64,000 nucleotides of DNA from Comamonas badia DSM 17552 (GCF_000484635.1 NZ_AXVM01000003.1:310001-374000); one strand, 5' to 3'; shown: positions 1 to 8,861, numbered from the stretch's first letter. Notes: generated from the sequence alone by a model not told the origin. Numbers and translations are program-made.

Positions 1-570
1 CTGCACACCATGGTGCGCGTGGTGCGCGGCGGCGAAGAGGTCAAGATCAGCAAGCGCGCGGGCAGCTACGTGACGCTGCGCGACCTGATCGAGTGGACCA
101 GCAAGGACGCGGTGCGCTTCTTTCTGCTCAGCCGCAAGCCCGATACCGAATACACCTTCGACGTCGATCTGGCGATCGCGCAGAACAACGACAACCCGGT
201 GTATTACGTGCAGTACGCGCACGCGCGCATCTGCTCGGTGCTGCGCGGCTGGCGCGAGGACCATGACGTGGCCCGGCTCGCGGACACCGATCTGTCACCG
301 CTGGATACGCCCGCGGCACAGGCGCTGATGCTGCAGCTGGCCAGGTACCCCGACATGCTGGCTTCGGCCGCCGGCGGCAACGCGCCGCACGACGTGACCT
401 TCTACCTGCGCGAGCTCGCCGCCAGTTACCATAGTTACTACGATGCCGAGCGCATTCTGGTGGATGATGACGCGATAAAACAGGCGCGTCTGGCGCTGGT
501 GGCCGCCACCCGCCAGGTGCTGGAAAACGGCCTGGCGCTGCTCGGCGTCTCGGCCCCTCAACGGATGTGA
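1..570 (+). CDS. argS: Arginyl-tRNA synthetase, C-terminal part (5' end outside window)
   Basis: This is the last 189 codons of a class I aminoacyl-tRNA synthetase that charges tRNA(Arg) in the cytoplasm. The reading frame is open from base 1. A KMSKS-type loop appears as KISKRAG near the start, followed by the helical anticodon-binding (DALR) domain with the family pattern [19 protein letters not shown]. The catalytic HIGH-containing half must lie upstream of the window. The stop codon overlaps a possible GTG start of the next gene, so the two are probably cotranscribed. The identification rests on the KxSKR motif plus the YVQYAHAR segment typical of ArgRS. Confidence 0.93.
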   Translation: MHTMVRVVRGGEEVKISKRAGSYVTLRDLIEWTSKDAVRFFLLSRKPDTEYTFDVDLAIAQNNDNPVYYVQYAHARICSVLRGWREDHDVARLADTDLSPLDTPAAQALMLQLARYPDMLASAAGGNAPHDVTFYLRELAASYHSYYDAERILVDDDAIKQARLALVAATRQVLENGLALLGVSAPQRM

Positions 571-572
571 AC

Positions 573-1232
573 ATGGCGAAGAAAAGGCAAGGCGGAGGCA
601 CATTGGCAGGCCTGATCCTGGGCGTGGTGATCGGCCTGGGGATTGCGCTGGCGGTCGCCGCCTACGTCAACAAGGTGCCCGTGCCGTTCATGAACGGCAG
701 CAGCCGCCTGGCCGACCAGGATGCCAGGGACGCCGAACGCAACAAGAACTGGAACCCCAACGCCAGCCTGAGCAGCAATGGCGCCGTCACGCCGGCGCCC
801 ACCAGCGCCGCGGCAGGCACGGCGGCCAGCCCGCAGCCACCCGCCGTTGCCGGGGACGCTGGCGGCGCAGCGGCAACGCCGGCACCCGCCGCCGGCACCG
901 ACCCGCTGGGCGACCTGGCACGCGCCAGGGCACAAGGCGCAGGCACCACCACGGCGGCGGCCGCGCCCGGCGCGCCAGTCCCCGCGGCGGCCGGCGCCTA
1001 CAACTATTTCATCCAGGCCGGCGCCTTTCGCGCGCCCGACGAGGCCGACGCCCAGCGCGCGCAACTGGCCATGCTGGGCTGGGAAGCGCGCGTGAGCGAA
1101 GGCCAGCAAAGCGGCCGCGCGGTCTACCGCGTGCGCATCGGCCCGTTTGCACGGCGCGACGACGCCGAGCAGCTCAAGGGCAAGCTCGACGGCGCGGGCA
1201 TCGCCTCCATCCTGGTGCGCGTCGGCCAGTGA
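573..1232 (+). CDS. SPOR-domain protein with single N-terminal membrane anchor
   Basis: A 219-residue bitopic inner-membrane protein. It has a short basic N-terminus, a membrane helix at about residues 10-31, an Ala/Pro-rich periplasmic linker, and a C-terminal SPOR domain (about 143-219, starting YNYFIQAGAFR and ending near SILVRVGQ). SPOR domains bind denuded peptidoglycan glycan strands, usually at the division septum, so a role in division or wall remodelling is likely, as for FtsN-like proteins. The ATG at 573 is preferred; an in-frame GTG at 567 overlaps the argS stop. The architecture resembles FtsN but the sequence does not prove orthology. Confidence 0.85.
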   Translation: MAKKRQGGGTLAGLILGVVIGLGIALAVAAYVNKVPVPFMNGSSRLADQDARDAERNKNWNPNASLSSNGAVTPAPTSAAAGTAASPQPPAVAGDAGGAAATPAPAAGTDPLGDLARARAQGAGTTTAAAAPGAPVPAAAGAYNYFIQAGAFRAPDEADAQRAQLAMLGWEARVSEGQQSGRAVYRVRIGPFARRDDAEQLKGKLDGAGIASILVRVGQ

Positions 1233-1291
1233 ACCTTTTCGCTGCCGACCGCGTCAGACCTGTTCTTTCCCCTTCTCCGGAGCTCCACGGC

Positions 1292-1942
1292 ATGAAACGT
1301 CGCGACTTTTCCCTCTCTGTCGGCTCGGCACTGGCTGCCGGCACCGTCGGCCTGCCGCTGGCGGCGCGGGCCAAGGACGGCAAGTTCGAAGAGGGCATCG
1401 AATACCTGGAGCTCAAGAAACCGGCGATGACCGAAGCGCCCAAGGGGCAGATCGAAGTCATCGAATTCTTCTGGTACAGCTGCCCGCACTGCAACGCGTT
1501 CGAGCCTGCGCTCTCGCAATGGATGGCCGCCCTGCCCAGGGACGTGTTCTTTCGCCGCATGCCGGTGGCCTTCAACGCCAGCTTCGTGCCGGAGCAGAAG
1601 CTCTACTTCGCGCTGGAGAGCATGGACAAGGTCAAGGAGCTGCACGCCAAGGTGTTCCGCGCGATCCACGTCGAGCGCCTGCCGCTGAACAAGGACGCCC
1701 AGATCTTCGACTGGGTGGTCAAGCAGGGGCTGGACGGCGCCAAGTTCAAGGAGGCCTACAACTCCTTCACCGTGGCCAACCAGGTGCGCAAGGCGACGCA
1801 GCTGCAGGCGGCGTACAACGTGGAAGGCGTGCCTTCGATGGGCGTGGCCGGGCGCTTCTATACCGACGGCACGCTCGCCGGCAGCATGCCGGTCGTGCTG
1901 CAGACGGTGGATTTCCTGGTGCAGAAGGAGCGCAAGGCCTAA
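1292..1942 (+). CDS. dsbA: Thiol:disulfide interchange protein DsbA
   Basis: Periplasmic thioredoxin-fold oxidase that introduces disulfide bonds into exported proteins. The N-terminus (MKRRDFSLSV followed by an Ala/Gly-rich hydrophobic stretch to about residue 27) is an export signal; the twin Arg could also suit the Tat route. The active site CPHC is at residues 64-67 in the context FFWYSCPHC, and the cis-Pro loop is in VEGVPSMGV. Total length is 216 residues, normal for DsbA. The frame is open upstream to 1229, but the ATG at 1292 gives the signal peptide directly. A strong hairpin terminator follows at 1967. Confidence 0.92.
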   Translation: MKRRDFSLSVGSALAAGTVGLPLAARAKDGKFEEGIEYLELKKPAMTEAPKGQIEVIEFFWYSCPHCNAFEPALSQWMAALPRDVFFRRMPVAFNASFVPEQKLYFALESMDKVKELHAKVFRAIHVERLPLNKDAQIFDWVVKQGLDGAKFKEAYNSFTVANQVRKATQLQAAYNVEGVPSMGVAGRFYTDGTLAGSMPVVLQTVDFLVQKERKA

Positions 1943-1966
1943 AAGCGCGCACCGATCCGCCGTGCC

Positions 1967-1992
1967 AAAGCGCGCTCCCGGGCGCGCTTTTT
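1967..1992 (+). terminator. Rho-independent terminator after dsbA
   Basis: Perfect 9-bp stem AAAGCGCGC / GCGCGCTTT around the 6-base loop TCCCGG, followed by further T residues. It starts 25 bases after the dsbA stop and separates dsbA from the lptA-lptB-rpoN group. Confidence 0.8.
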
Positions 1993-2077
1993 CATGGCTG
2001 ACCGGGTGGCGCGCTTCCCATGCAGGCGCGGGGCGGTGGCTACAATCGATTGCAAGAACCGTGCCTCGTACCGCGCC

Positions 2078-2725
2078 ATGACCCATCGCCACCCCCTGCT
2101 GCTGCTCGCCAGTGTGCTGGTGCTTGCCACCGGCAGCGCGGCGCATGCGGAAAAGACCGACCGCGACCAGCCGATGCACATCGAGGCCGACAGCCTGGTG
2201 CGCGACGATGCCAAGCTCACCAGCGTCTTCACCGGCAACGTGGTCATCACCAAGGGCAGCATCGTGCTGCGCGGCGCCAGGGTGCAGGTGCAGGAGGACG
2301 GACAGGGCCACCAGAGCGGCATCGTCACCGCGGCGCCCGGCCAGCGCGCCTACTTCCGCCAGAAGCGCGACACCCCCAAGGGCGCGCCCGAGGAATTCAT
2401 CGAGGGCGAGGCCGAAACCATTGACTGGGACGGACGCACCGAGCTCGTCAAGCTCAAGCAGCGCGCCGAGCTGCGCCGCCTGCGCGCCGGCGTGCTGAGC
2501 GACGACATCAGCGGCGCGCTCATCACCTACAACAACGCCACCGACATCTTCACCGTCGATGGCGCGCCGCGCAAGCCAGGGCAGACGGGCGCCGGCGGCG
2601 ACCAGCGCGTGCGCGCCACGCTGGCACCCAAGGAAAAGCCCGCGCAGCCCGGCGCCCCGACCGCTGAAACACCCGCTTTGCGCGCGAGCCCGGAGCTGGC
2701 GCCCGCGCCGCGCCAGGCGCCATGA
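2078..2725 (+). CDS. lptA: LPS transport periplasmic protein LptA
   Basis: Periplasmic OstA/LptA-fold protein that forms the bridge carrying lipopolysaccharide from the inner-membrane LptBFGC complex to LptD. The first about 24 residues are a signal peptide ([10 protein letters not shown]... ending near AHAEK). The typical LptA start of the beta-jellyroll follows: [17 protein letters not shown] and [17 protein letters not shown]. Length is 215 residues with a Pro/Ala-rich tail. The frame extends upstream to 1994, but the ATG at 2078 fits the signal peptide. A TACAAT hexamer at 2041-2046 is a plausible -10. The stop overlaps the lptB start (ATGA at 2722). kdsC and lptC, often just upstream elsewhere, are not adjacent here. 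Confidence 0.9.
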   Translation: MTHRHPLLLLASVLVLATGSAAHAEKTDRDQPMHIEADSLVRDDAKLTSVFTGNVVITKGSIVLRGARVQVQEDGQGHQSGIVTAAPGQRAYFRQKRDTPKGAPEEFIEGEAETIDWDGRTELVKLKQRAELRRLRAGVLSDDISGALITYNNATDIFTVDGAPRKPGQTGAGGDQRVRATLAPKEKPAQPGAPTAETPALRASPELAPAPRQAP

Positions 2726-3489
2726 GCAGCACCATCCCTCCCGCGGGCGCCAGCCTGCTGCGCGTCGAGCATCTGAAAAAGAGCTACGCCGGGCGCACCG
2801 TGGTGCAGGACGTGTCGCTGCAGGTGCCCGAAGGCGAGGTGGTCGGGCTGCTGGGGCCCAACGGCGCGGGCAAGACCACGTCGTTCTACATGATCGTCGG
2901 CCTGGTGCGGGTGGACGGCGGCAGCATCGGCATCGACGGGCGCGACGTGACGCACATGCCGATTCACCGGCGCTCGCAGCTGGGGCTTTCCTACCTGCCG
3001 CAGGAGGCCTCGATTTTCCGCAAGCTCAGCGTGCAGGAAAACGTGCGCGCGGTGCTGGAGCTGCAGCGCGGCGACAACGGCAAGCCGCTGGCGGGCGCGG
3101 AGATCGAGCGCCGCCTGACCGCGCTGCTGGCGGACCTGCACGTCGAGCACCTGCGCGATGCGCGCGCCATGGCGCTCTCGGGCGGCGAGCGCCGGCGCGT
3201 GGAGATCGCGCGCGCGCTGGCCACGCAGCCGCGCTTCATCCTGCTCGATGAGCCCTTCGCCGGCATCGATCCGATCGCGGTGATCGAGATCCAGCGCATC
3301 ATCGGCTTCCTGAAGGAGCGCGGCATCGGCGTGCTCATCACCGACCACAACGTGCGCGAGACCCTGGGCATCTGCGACCACGCCTGCATCATCAGCGAAG
3401 GCCGGGTGCTGGCGCGCGGCACGCCGTCCGAGATCGTGGACAACGCCGAGGTGCGCCGCGTCTACCTCGGCGAGCATTTCCGGATGTAG
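2722..3489 (+). CDS. lptB: LPS export ABC transporter ATP-binding protein LptB
   Basis: Cytoplasmic ATPase that powers LPS extraction from the inner membrane with LptF and LptG. Walker A is [10 protein letters not shown], the signature is LSGGERRR, Walker B is [13 protein letters not shown], and the switch His is in [10 protein letters not shown], a stretch characteristic of LptB. Length is 255 residues, slightly longer than the usual 241. It is translationally coupled to lptA by an ATGA overlap and is 4 bases from rpoN, the common lptA-lptB-rpoN order. Confidence 0.95.
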   Translation: MSSTIPPAGASLLRVEHLKKSYAGRTVVQDVSLQVPEGEVVGLLGPNGAGKTTSFYMIVGLVRVDGGSIGIDGRDVTHMPIHRRSQLGLSYLPQEASIFRKLSVQENVRAVLELQRGDNGKPLAGAEIERRLTALLADLHVEHLRDARAMALSGGERRRVEIARALATQPRFILLDEPFAGIDPIAVIEIQRIIGFLKERGIGVLITDHNVRETLGICDHACIISEGRVLARGTPSEIVDNAEVRRVYLGEHFRM

Positions 3490-3493
3490 GGCG

Positions 3494-5035
3494 ATGGCAA
3501 AGGTCGGCCTGTCCCTGGGCGTCTCGCAGCACCTGGCGCTGACGCCGCAGCTGCAGCAGTCCATCCGCCTGCTGCAGCTGTCGACGCTGGAGCTGGCGCA
3601 GGAAGTGCAGGACATGCTGGTCGACAACCCCTTCCTGGAGCTCGCCAGCGACGAGCCCGCTGGCGAGGCGCAGTCGCCTGCGGCGCCGGAGCGCAAGCTC
3701 GAGCGCAGCGAAATTGCTCCCATATCAGAAGCATTCGACGCAAGTCCGGCAAGCGAAAGAGCCGAAAACAGCACCAAAAGCGACAGCGACTGGGATGGCG
3801 ACGATGTTGTCGACGCTGCCAGCGGCGACAGCCCCTGGAGCGCCGAGGCGCCCGGCGCCGGCCCCGCGCCGGACACCGACGACGATGCCGTCGGCAACCG
3901 GGAGAGCGCGCACGAGACCCTGGCCGATCACCTGCACCGCCAGGCGCTGGCGCTGCGCCTCACGCGCGAGGAGCGGGCCGCGCTGTCCTTCCTGATCGAT
4001 TCGCTGAACGACGACGGCTACCTGGAGGATTCGCTGCAGTCGCTCGCCGAGGGTCTGGTGGGCAGCGGCGACCTCGAACGCGTGCAGGAAGTGGTCGAGC
4101 AGTTCGGCATTGCGCTCAAGCTGCTGCAAAGCCTGGAGCCCACCGGCGTCGGTGCGCGCGATCTGGCCGAATGCCTGCAGTTGCAGGTGCGTGCCCTGGG
4201 GCTGAGCGAAGCACAGCCGCCCGCCGTGCTCTGCGCTGCGCAGGTGATCTGCAGGCAGCCGCTGGAATGGCTGGCGCGCCGCGACGTGCGCCGTCTCGCG
4301 CAGGCCTGCAACGCCAACGAGGAAGAAACGCGCGCCGCGATGGCGCTGATCGCACGCCTGGAGCCGCGGCCCGGGCGGCGCTTTGCCGAGGTGGAGCGCA
4401 ACATCATCATTCCGGACGTGATCGTGCGCCGGCGCCTGCAGGGCGGCGAGCTGCGCCTGGACGTGCAGCTCAACCCCGAGGTGATGCCGCGCCTGCGCGT
4501 GCACGACGTCTATGCCCAGGCGCTGCGCCAGCACCGCAAGGAGGACGGCCACCCGCAGCTGCAGGCGCGCCTGACCGAGGCACGCTGGTTCATCAAGAAC
4601 ATCGAGCAGCGCTTCGACACCATCCTGCGCACCGCGCGCGCCATCGTCGAGCAGCAGAAAGCCTTCTTCATCCACGGCGACCTGGCCATGCGCCCGCTGG
4701 TGCTGCGCGAGATCGCCGACGAGCTGGGCATGCACGAATCGACCATCTCGCGCGTGACCAACGGAAAATTCATGGCCACGCCGCAGGGCACTTACGAGCT
4801 CAAGTATTTCTTCGGCTCGGGCCTGGGCACGGACGCGGGCGGCAGCGCCTCCAGCACCGCGGTGCGCGCGCTGCTGCGCCAGTTCATCGCCGCCGAAGAC
4901 CCGGCCAAGCCGCTGTCGGACAGCCAGCTCGCCGAGATGCTCAAGGAGCAGGGCATCGCCTGCGCGCGGCGCACCGTCGCCAAATACCGCGAACAACTCA
5001 AGATCGCGCCAGCCAGCCTGCGCAAACAGCTATAA
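3494..5035 (+). CDS. rpoN: RNA polymerase sigma-54 factor RpoN
   Basis: Alternative sigma factor for -24/-12 promoters, dependent on AAA+ activators. Region I (about 1-50) carries the Gln/Leu-rich activator-response segment LTPQLQQSIRLLQLS. An acidic, low-complexity linker spans about residues 55-145. The core-binding and HTH regions follow, and the RpoN box appears as ARRTVAKYRE near residue 498. Length is 513 residues. The linker includes a stretch (3712-3780) that resembles a dispersed repeat seen elsewhere in the window. The usual downstream neighbours hpf and ptsN are missing; an RNA methyltransferase follows 11 bases later. Confidence 0.95.
   Translation: MAKVGLSLGVSQHLALTPQLQQSIRLLQLSTLELAQEVQDMLVDNPFLELASDEPAGEAQSPAAPERKLERSEIAPISEAFDASPASERAENSTKSDSDWDGDDVVDAASGDSPWSAEAPGAGPAPDTDDDAVGNRESAHETLADHLHRQALALRLTREERAALSFLIDSLNDDGYLEDSLQSLAEGLVGSGDLERVQEVVEQFGIALKLLQSLEPTGVGARDLAECLQLQVRALGLSEAQPPAVLCAAQVICRQPLEWLARRDVRRLAQACNANEEETRAAMALIARLEPRPGRRFAEVERNIIIPDVIVRRRLQGGELRLDVQLNPEVMPRLRVHDVYAQALRQHRKEDGHPQLQARLTEARWFIKNIEQRFDTILRTARAIVEQQKAFFIHGDLAMRPLVLREIADELGMHESTISRVTNGKFMATPQGTYELKYFFGSGLGTDAGGSASSTAVRALLRQFIAAEDPAKPLSDSQLAEMLKEQGIACARRTVAKYREQLKIAPASLRKQL
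3712..3780 (+). repeat. Possible dispersed repeat copy inside the rpoN linker
   Basis: This stretch within the acidic region II of rpoN is less GC-rich than its flanks and shares the TATCA, GCAAG and CAAGCG blocks of the short repeat seen at 5768, 6726, 26024 and 56582. It is translated in frame into a low-complexity Ser/Glu/Ala linker. The match is degenerate, so this copy is tentative. Confidence 0.35.
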
Positions 5036-5046
5036 AACGGATAGCC

Positions 5047-6300
5047 ATGTCGGCCTTTCAGCTCTTTCTGCCCTGCGCCGCCGGCGTCGAGGGTTTTCTG
5101 GCCGACGAGGTGCGCGCCATCACCGGCAGCAACGCGGCAACGGCGCACCGCGCGGGCGTGCAGCTGAGCGCCCCCTGGCGCGCCGTCATGCAGCTCAACC
5201 TGCACAGCCGCCTGGCGCAGCGCGTGCTGGTGCAGCTGGCGCATGCCCCCTACCGCGGCGAGGACGACCTCTACGCGCTGGCGCAGGCGCAGCGCTGGGA
5301 AGACTGGTTCACGCCGCGCCAGACCTTCCGCATCGAGGTGACCGCGCACAAGAGCCCGCTCAAGAGCCTGAACTTCGCCGCGCTGCGCGTGAAGGATGCC
5401 GTGGCCGACCGCTTTCGCGAACGCGCCGGCCAGCGCCCCGACGTGGACACGCACCACCCGCAGGTGCGCATCCACCTGCACCTGACCGAGGCCGATGCGC
5501 TGCTCTCCATCGACACCTCGGGCGAGCCGCTGTTCAAGCGCGGCTGGCGCGAGGACAAGGGCGACGCACCGCTCAAGGAAACCCTGGCCGCCGCGATGAT
5601 CGCCGCCAGCGGCTGGACGCCAGCAGCCGGCCTGCCGCTGTACGACCCCTGCTGCGGCAGCGGCACGGTGGTGATCGAGGCCGCGCAGATCGCCTGCCGC
5701 ATCGCGCCGGGTTTGAAGCGCCGCTTTGCCTTCGAGCACCTGCTGGCGCACGACAAGGCCGCCTGGAAAACTATCAAAGATGAAGCTGCATCCGCAGTCC
5801 AGACAAGCGTTGCACCCATTTTTGGCAGTGATGTTTCGCACCGCATGGTGGACTTTGCCCGGCGCAACGCCGAGCGCGCGGGCGTGGCCGCGGCCGTGCA
5901 ACTGCGCGGCGGCGACGCGCTGGAGCGCATGCCGCCCTGCGAGCCGCCGGGCGTGATGCTGCTCAACCCGCCCTATGGCGAGCGCATCACCGCGGCCGGT
6001 GCCGCCGGCCAGCGCCAGCGCGAGCGGGCGCAGGAGGCGCGCATCGGCCGCGAGAGCGCGCAGGCGGGCAGCAGCGAGGAATTCTTCCGCCAGCTTGCCA
6101 GCCACTGGAAGCGCCATTACGCCGGCTGGCAGGCCTGGATCCTCTCGCCCGACCGCGAGCTGCCGGGCGTGATGCGCCTGAAGGCCACGCGGCGCGTGCC
6201 GCTGTTCAACGGCCCCATCGAATGCCGCCTGCTGCGCTTTGACATGGTGGCGGGCAGCGCGCGCGGCCCCCAACCCCCGGTCCATGCCGACGCCAGCTGA
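5047..6300 (+). CDS. THUMP-domain class I SAM-dependent RNA methyltransferase (RlmL/YcbY-type)
   Basis: Predicted methyltransferase for a guanine or adenine N position in RNA, most likely 23S rRNA. The N-terminal part (about 1-160) is a ferredoxin-like/THUMP region. The catalytic part has the SAM-binding motif DPCCGSGTVVIEA and the N-methylation motif NPPYGERI. At 417 residues it matches the N-terminal half of E. coli RlmKL and lacks the RlmK half. The frame is open far upstream, through the rpoN sequence, but the ATG at 5047 begins the conserved FQLFLPCAAGVEGFLADEV block. The segment at 5768-5832 looks like an in-frame copy of a dispersed repeat. Confidence 0.85.
   Translation: MSAFQLFLPCAAGVEGFLADEVRAITGSNAATAHRAGVQLSAPWRAVMQLNLHSRLAQRVLVQLAHAPYRGEDDLYALAQAQRWEDWFTPRQTFRIEVTAHKSPLKSLNFAALRVKDAVADRFRERAGQRPDVDTHHPQVRIHLHLTEADALLSIDTSGEPLFKRGWREDKGDAPLKETLAAAMIAASGWTPAAGLPLYDPCCGSGTVVIEAAQIACRIAPGLKRRFAFEHLLAHDKAAWKTIKDEAASAVQTSVAPIFGSDVSHRMVDFARRNAERAGVAAAVQLRGGDALERMPPCEPPGVMLLNPPYGERITAAGAAGQRQRERAQEARIGRESAQAGSSEEFFRQLASHWKRHYAGWQAWILSPDRELPGVMRLKATRRVPLFNGPIECRLLRFDMVAGSARGPQPPVHADAS
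5768..5832 (+). repeat. Dispersed Comamonadaceae-type repeat, in frame within the methyltransferase gene
   Basis: Begins ACTATCAAAGATGAAGCTGC and continues through GACAAGCGTTGCACCCATTTTTGGC. The order of blocks (CTATCAAA, AGCTGC, CAAGCG, TTTTGGC) matches the short repeats that occur near gene ends in this window. It is read through as KTIKDEAASAVQTSVAPIFG without breaking the frame. Confidence 0.5.
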
Positions 6301-6724
6301 CGCTGCGGCCGCGGCATGGGTGATCGACACCAATATCGTGCTCGATCTCTTCGTCTTTGACGCGCCATGCGCCGGCGCGCTGCGCACTGAGCTGCAGGCG
6401 GCGCGCCGGCGCTGGTGCGCCACCGCCGCCATGCGCGAAGAGCTCGCGCGCGTGCTGCGCTACCCGGCCATTGCCGCATGGCTCACGCGCACCGGACGCA
6501 GCGCCGAAGCGGTGATCGCGCAATTCGACGCCCATGCCACGCTGATGGATGAGGCGCCCGCGGCCCAGCCGCGCTGCAGTGACCCCGATGACCAGAAATT
6601 CATCGATCTGGCGGTACAGCAGCGCGCGCTGCTGCTGTCCAGGGACAAGGCGGTGCTGCGGCTGAAAAAGCGGCTGGCGCCGCTGGGCGTGCGTGTCGCG
6701 CAGGGGATCGCCGTTACTCTATAA
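6284..6724 (+). CDS. PIN-domain putative ribonuclease (toxin-like, no antitoxin seen)
   Basis: A 146-residue PIN-fold protein of the type annotated as a putative toxin component (COG1569-like). The acidic metal-binding residues are visible: D in VIDTNIVLDLF, E in MREELARVLR, and D residues in SDPDDQKFIDLA and LLSRDKAVLRL. PIN domains cleave single-stranded RNA with divalent metal. The ATG at 6284 overlaps the end of the methyltransferase gene, which suggests coexpression. No small antitoxin-like gene lies on either side, so it may be a housekeeping RNase or an orphan toxin. Confidence 0.75.
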   Translation: MPTPADAAAAAWVIDTNIVLDLFVFDAPCAGALRTELQAARRRWCATAAMREELARVLRYPAIAAWLTRTGRSAEAVIAQFDAHATLMDEAPAAQPRCSDPDDQKFIDLAVQQRALLLSRDKAVLRLKKRLAPLGVRVAQGIAVTL

Positions 6725-6725
6725 A

Positions 6726-6776
6726 CAATAGCTGCCAGCGCTTGCCCATCAAGCGCTACAGCCCTGTTTGATCAAA
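6726..6776. repeat. Dispersed stem-loop repeat after the PIN gene
   Basis: Contains the 8-bp inverted repeat AGCGCTTG / CAAGCGCT (6737-6744 and 6750-6757) around CCCAT, preceded by AATAGCTGCC and followed by a T-rich stretch. It lies immediately after the PIN stop and may serve as a terminator. It shares blocks with copies at 5768, 26024 and 56582. Confidence 0.6.
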
Positions 6777-6839
6777 AATTCACCACGGGCACGGCAAACC
6801 CTCTACCATCGCGCCACCCACCAACACAAGGAGAAAACA

Positions 6840-8126
6840 ATGGGGTTGTTCAGCTGGAAGGAGATGCCTACCGCGGTGCTCGCGGGCGGCGGCGTGATAG
6901 CGCCCGACGAGCGCCTGCCGTGGAAGGAAACCGGCCTGATGGGCATTCAGCACGTGATCGCCATGTTCGGCTCCACCGTGCTGGCGCCGATTCTGATGGG
7001 GTTCGACCCCAACCTGGCGGTGCTCATGAGCGGCATAGGCACGCTGATCTTCTTTCTCGTCACCGGCGGCAAGGTGCCGAGCTACCTCGGCTCGTCGTTC
7101 GCCTTCATCGGCGTGGTGATCGCCGCCACCGCCTACGCCGGCAAGGGGCTCAACGCCAACATCGGCGTGGCGCTGGGCGGCATCATCGCCTGCGGCGCGG
7201 TGTACGTGGCGATAGGCGTCATCGTGCACGCGATAGGCACCGGCTGGATCGAGCGCTTCATGCCGCCCGTGGTCACCGGCGCCGTCGTCGCGGTGATCGG
7301 CCTGAACCTGGCGGGCATCCCGGTCAAGAACATGGCGGCCAACAACTTCGAGAGCTGGATGCAGGCGCTCACCTTTGTATGCGTGGCAGGCGTGGCGGTG
7401 TTCACCAAGGGCATGGTGCAGCGCCTGTTGATCGTCGTGGGTCTCTTGATCGCCACGGTGCTCTACGCCATCCTCACCAACGGCATGGGGCTGGGCAAGC
7501 CGTTCGATGTCTCGGGCATCGCCGCCGCACCGTGGATCGGCCTGCCGCAGTTCCACGCGCCGGTGTTCAGCGGGGCGGCCATGGTGCTGATCGTGCCGGT
7601 GGTCATCATCCTGGTGGCCGAGAACCTCGGGCACCTGAAGGCCGTGACCGCGATGACCGGCAAGAACCTGGACCCGTACCTGGGCCGCGCCTTCATCGGC
7701 GACGGCATCGCCACCATGGTGAGCGGCGCGGGCGGCGGCACCGGCGTGACGACCTACGCCGAGAACATCGGCGTGATGGCGGCCACGCGCATCTACTCCA
7801 CCGCCGTGTTCCTCGTGGCCGCGCTGGTGGCGCTGCTGCTGGGCTTCTCGCCCAAGTTCGGCGCGCTGATCCAGGCGATTCCGCTGCCGGTGATGGGCGG
7901 CGTCTCCATCGTCGTGTTCGGCCTGATCGCGATCACCGGCGCCAAGATCTGGGTGGACAACAAGGTGGACTTTTCGCAGCCGCACAATCTCATCGTCGCC
8001 GCGATTCCGCTGGTGCTGGGCACGGGCGAGTTCACGCTCAAGTTCGGCGACTTCGCGCTGGGCGGCATTGGCACCGCAACCTTTGGCGCGATCCTGCTGA
8101 ACGCGGTGCTGCAGCCCAGGCGATAG
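6840..8126 (+). CDS. NCS2-family uracil/xanthine permease
   Basis: A 428-residue inner-membrane nucleobase:cation symporter of the UraA/RutG group with 12-14 predicted membrane segments. The two conserved substrate-site glutamates are in VAENLGHLKAV and TTYAENIGVMA. The sequence begins with the conserved lead-in WKETGLMGIQHVIAMFGSTVLAPI. Start ATG 6840 follows a good ribosome binding site (AAGGAG, 6 bases upstream). It stands alone, with a dispersed repeat upstream. Uracil is the most likely substrate, by similarity to UraA. Confidence 0.9.
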   Translation: MGLFSWKEMPTAVLAGGGVIAPDERLPWKETGLMGIQHVIAMFGSTVLAPILMGFDPNLAVLMSGIGTLIFFLVTGGKVPSYLGSSFAFIGVVIAATAYAGKGLNANIGVALGGIIACGAVYVAIGVIVHAIGTGWIERFMPPVVTGAVVAVIGLNLAGIPVKNMAANNFESWMQALTFVCVAGVAVFTKGMVQRLLIVVGLLIATVLYAILTNGMGLGKPFDVSGIAAAPWIGLPQFHAPVFSGAAMVLIVPVVIILVAENLGHLKAVTAMTGKNLDPYLGRAFIGDGIATMVSGAGGGTGVTTYAENIGVMAATRIYSTAVFLVAALVALLLGFSPKFGALIQAIPLPVMGGVSIVVFGLIAITGAKIWVDNKVDFSQPHNLIVAAIPLVLGTGEFTLKFGDFALGGIGTATFGAILLNAVLQPRR

Positions 8127-8135
8127 CTCGCCGGG

Positions 8136-8861
8136 TCAACGTTTGAACATACCCCAGAGCAAATCGAGCCCAGCACCGAGCAAATCCACATCGCCGCCCC
8201 CGCTGCTCCAGCTCGAAGCCTGTTCCCGCTGGCGCTCGCGCTGCTCGTTCATGCGCTGGCGCTCCAGCGCCACCAGGGCATCGGCCAGCCCGTCCGGCGT
8301 ATGCGCCTGCGCGGTTTTGACGGCCTCGGCGCTGTGCCGCTCCAGCGCCTGGTCCACGGCTTTGGCGTCCAGCAGCGAAATCGCTGAATGGCACCAGGGG
8401 CAGCTGTCCTGTTTGCGAATGTCTATGGGCCCGCCGCAGCCGGTGCAGCGCACGGTATCGACGCGCGCGGCCAGCGCGGTGATCTCCTGCGCCGTGAGGT
8501 GGCGCACAAAACCCTTCTCGACCATGAACGAGCCGAAGGTGGAAAACCGCCCGTGGCGCTGCGCGCAGCGCCAGGTGACATAACGCCCGCCCTGCGCCAC
8601 GTCAAAGCCGCGCGCCAGTTCGCGCGTGCAGCGCGTGCAGCGCAACCGGGTGGCCAGCGGATGGGCGGTATCGCCCCGGTGGTCGTGCAGCAGCTCAAAC
8701 AGCTCCAGCACCGCCTGCGGTGCCAGGCGCGTGTTCTCGTGCGGATCGAACCACAGGCCCTGACAGGCAAAGCACAGATCGAGTTCAATGAAACCGCCCT
8801 CGCGTGCGGCGAACTGGCGGCTGTGCATGGGCTGGCGGCAGGAGGGGCAGGCAAGCGGCAT
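8136..8861 (-). CDS. zf-TFIIB-type zinc-ribbon protein of unknown function
   Basis: A 241-residue protein with several Cys pairs suited to zinc binding. The N-terminal CPSC...CFACQGLWFD pattern is the zf-TFIIB family signature. Further pairs are CTRC (about 75), CTGC and CPWC (about 155-175). The C-terminal half is a charged Gln/Arg-rich helix followed by a Gly/Ser patch and a short Leu/Trp-rich tail (DLLGAGLDLLWGMF). Function is unknown. It is convergent with the NCS2 permease. Confidence 0.75.
   Translation of the reverse strand: MPLACPSCRQPMHSRQFAAREGGFIELDLCFACQGLWFDPHENTRLAPQAVLELFELLHDHRGDTAHPLATRLRCTRCTRELARGFDVAQGGRYVTWRCAQRHGRFSTFGSFMVEKGFVRHLTAQEITALAARVDTVRCTGCGGPIDIRKQDSCPWCHSAISLLDAKAVDQALERHSAEAVKTAQAHTPDGLADALVALERQRMNEQRERQREQASSWSSGGGDVDLLGAGLDLLWGMFKR

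Noticed and set aside
2527-3897. Long open frame of 456 codons on the minus strand opposite lptB and rpoN
   Set aside because: It is antisense to two conserved genes; its amino acid composition (runs of Ala, Arg, His) is typical of a shadow in GC-rich DNA.
4171-5046. Extension of the RNA methyltransferase frame through the end of rpoN
   Set aside because: The conserved start of the methyltransferase family is at 5047; the upstream part is an out-of-frame reading of rpoN.
6284-6724. Complete toxin-antitoxin pair
   Set aside because: No small antitoxin-like ORF on either side of the PIN gene; the following 100 bases hold only a repeat.
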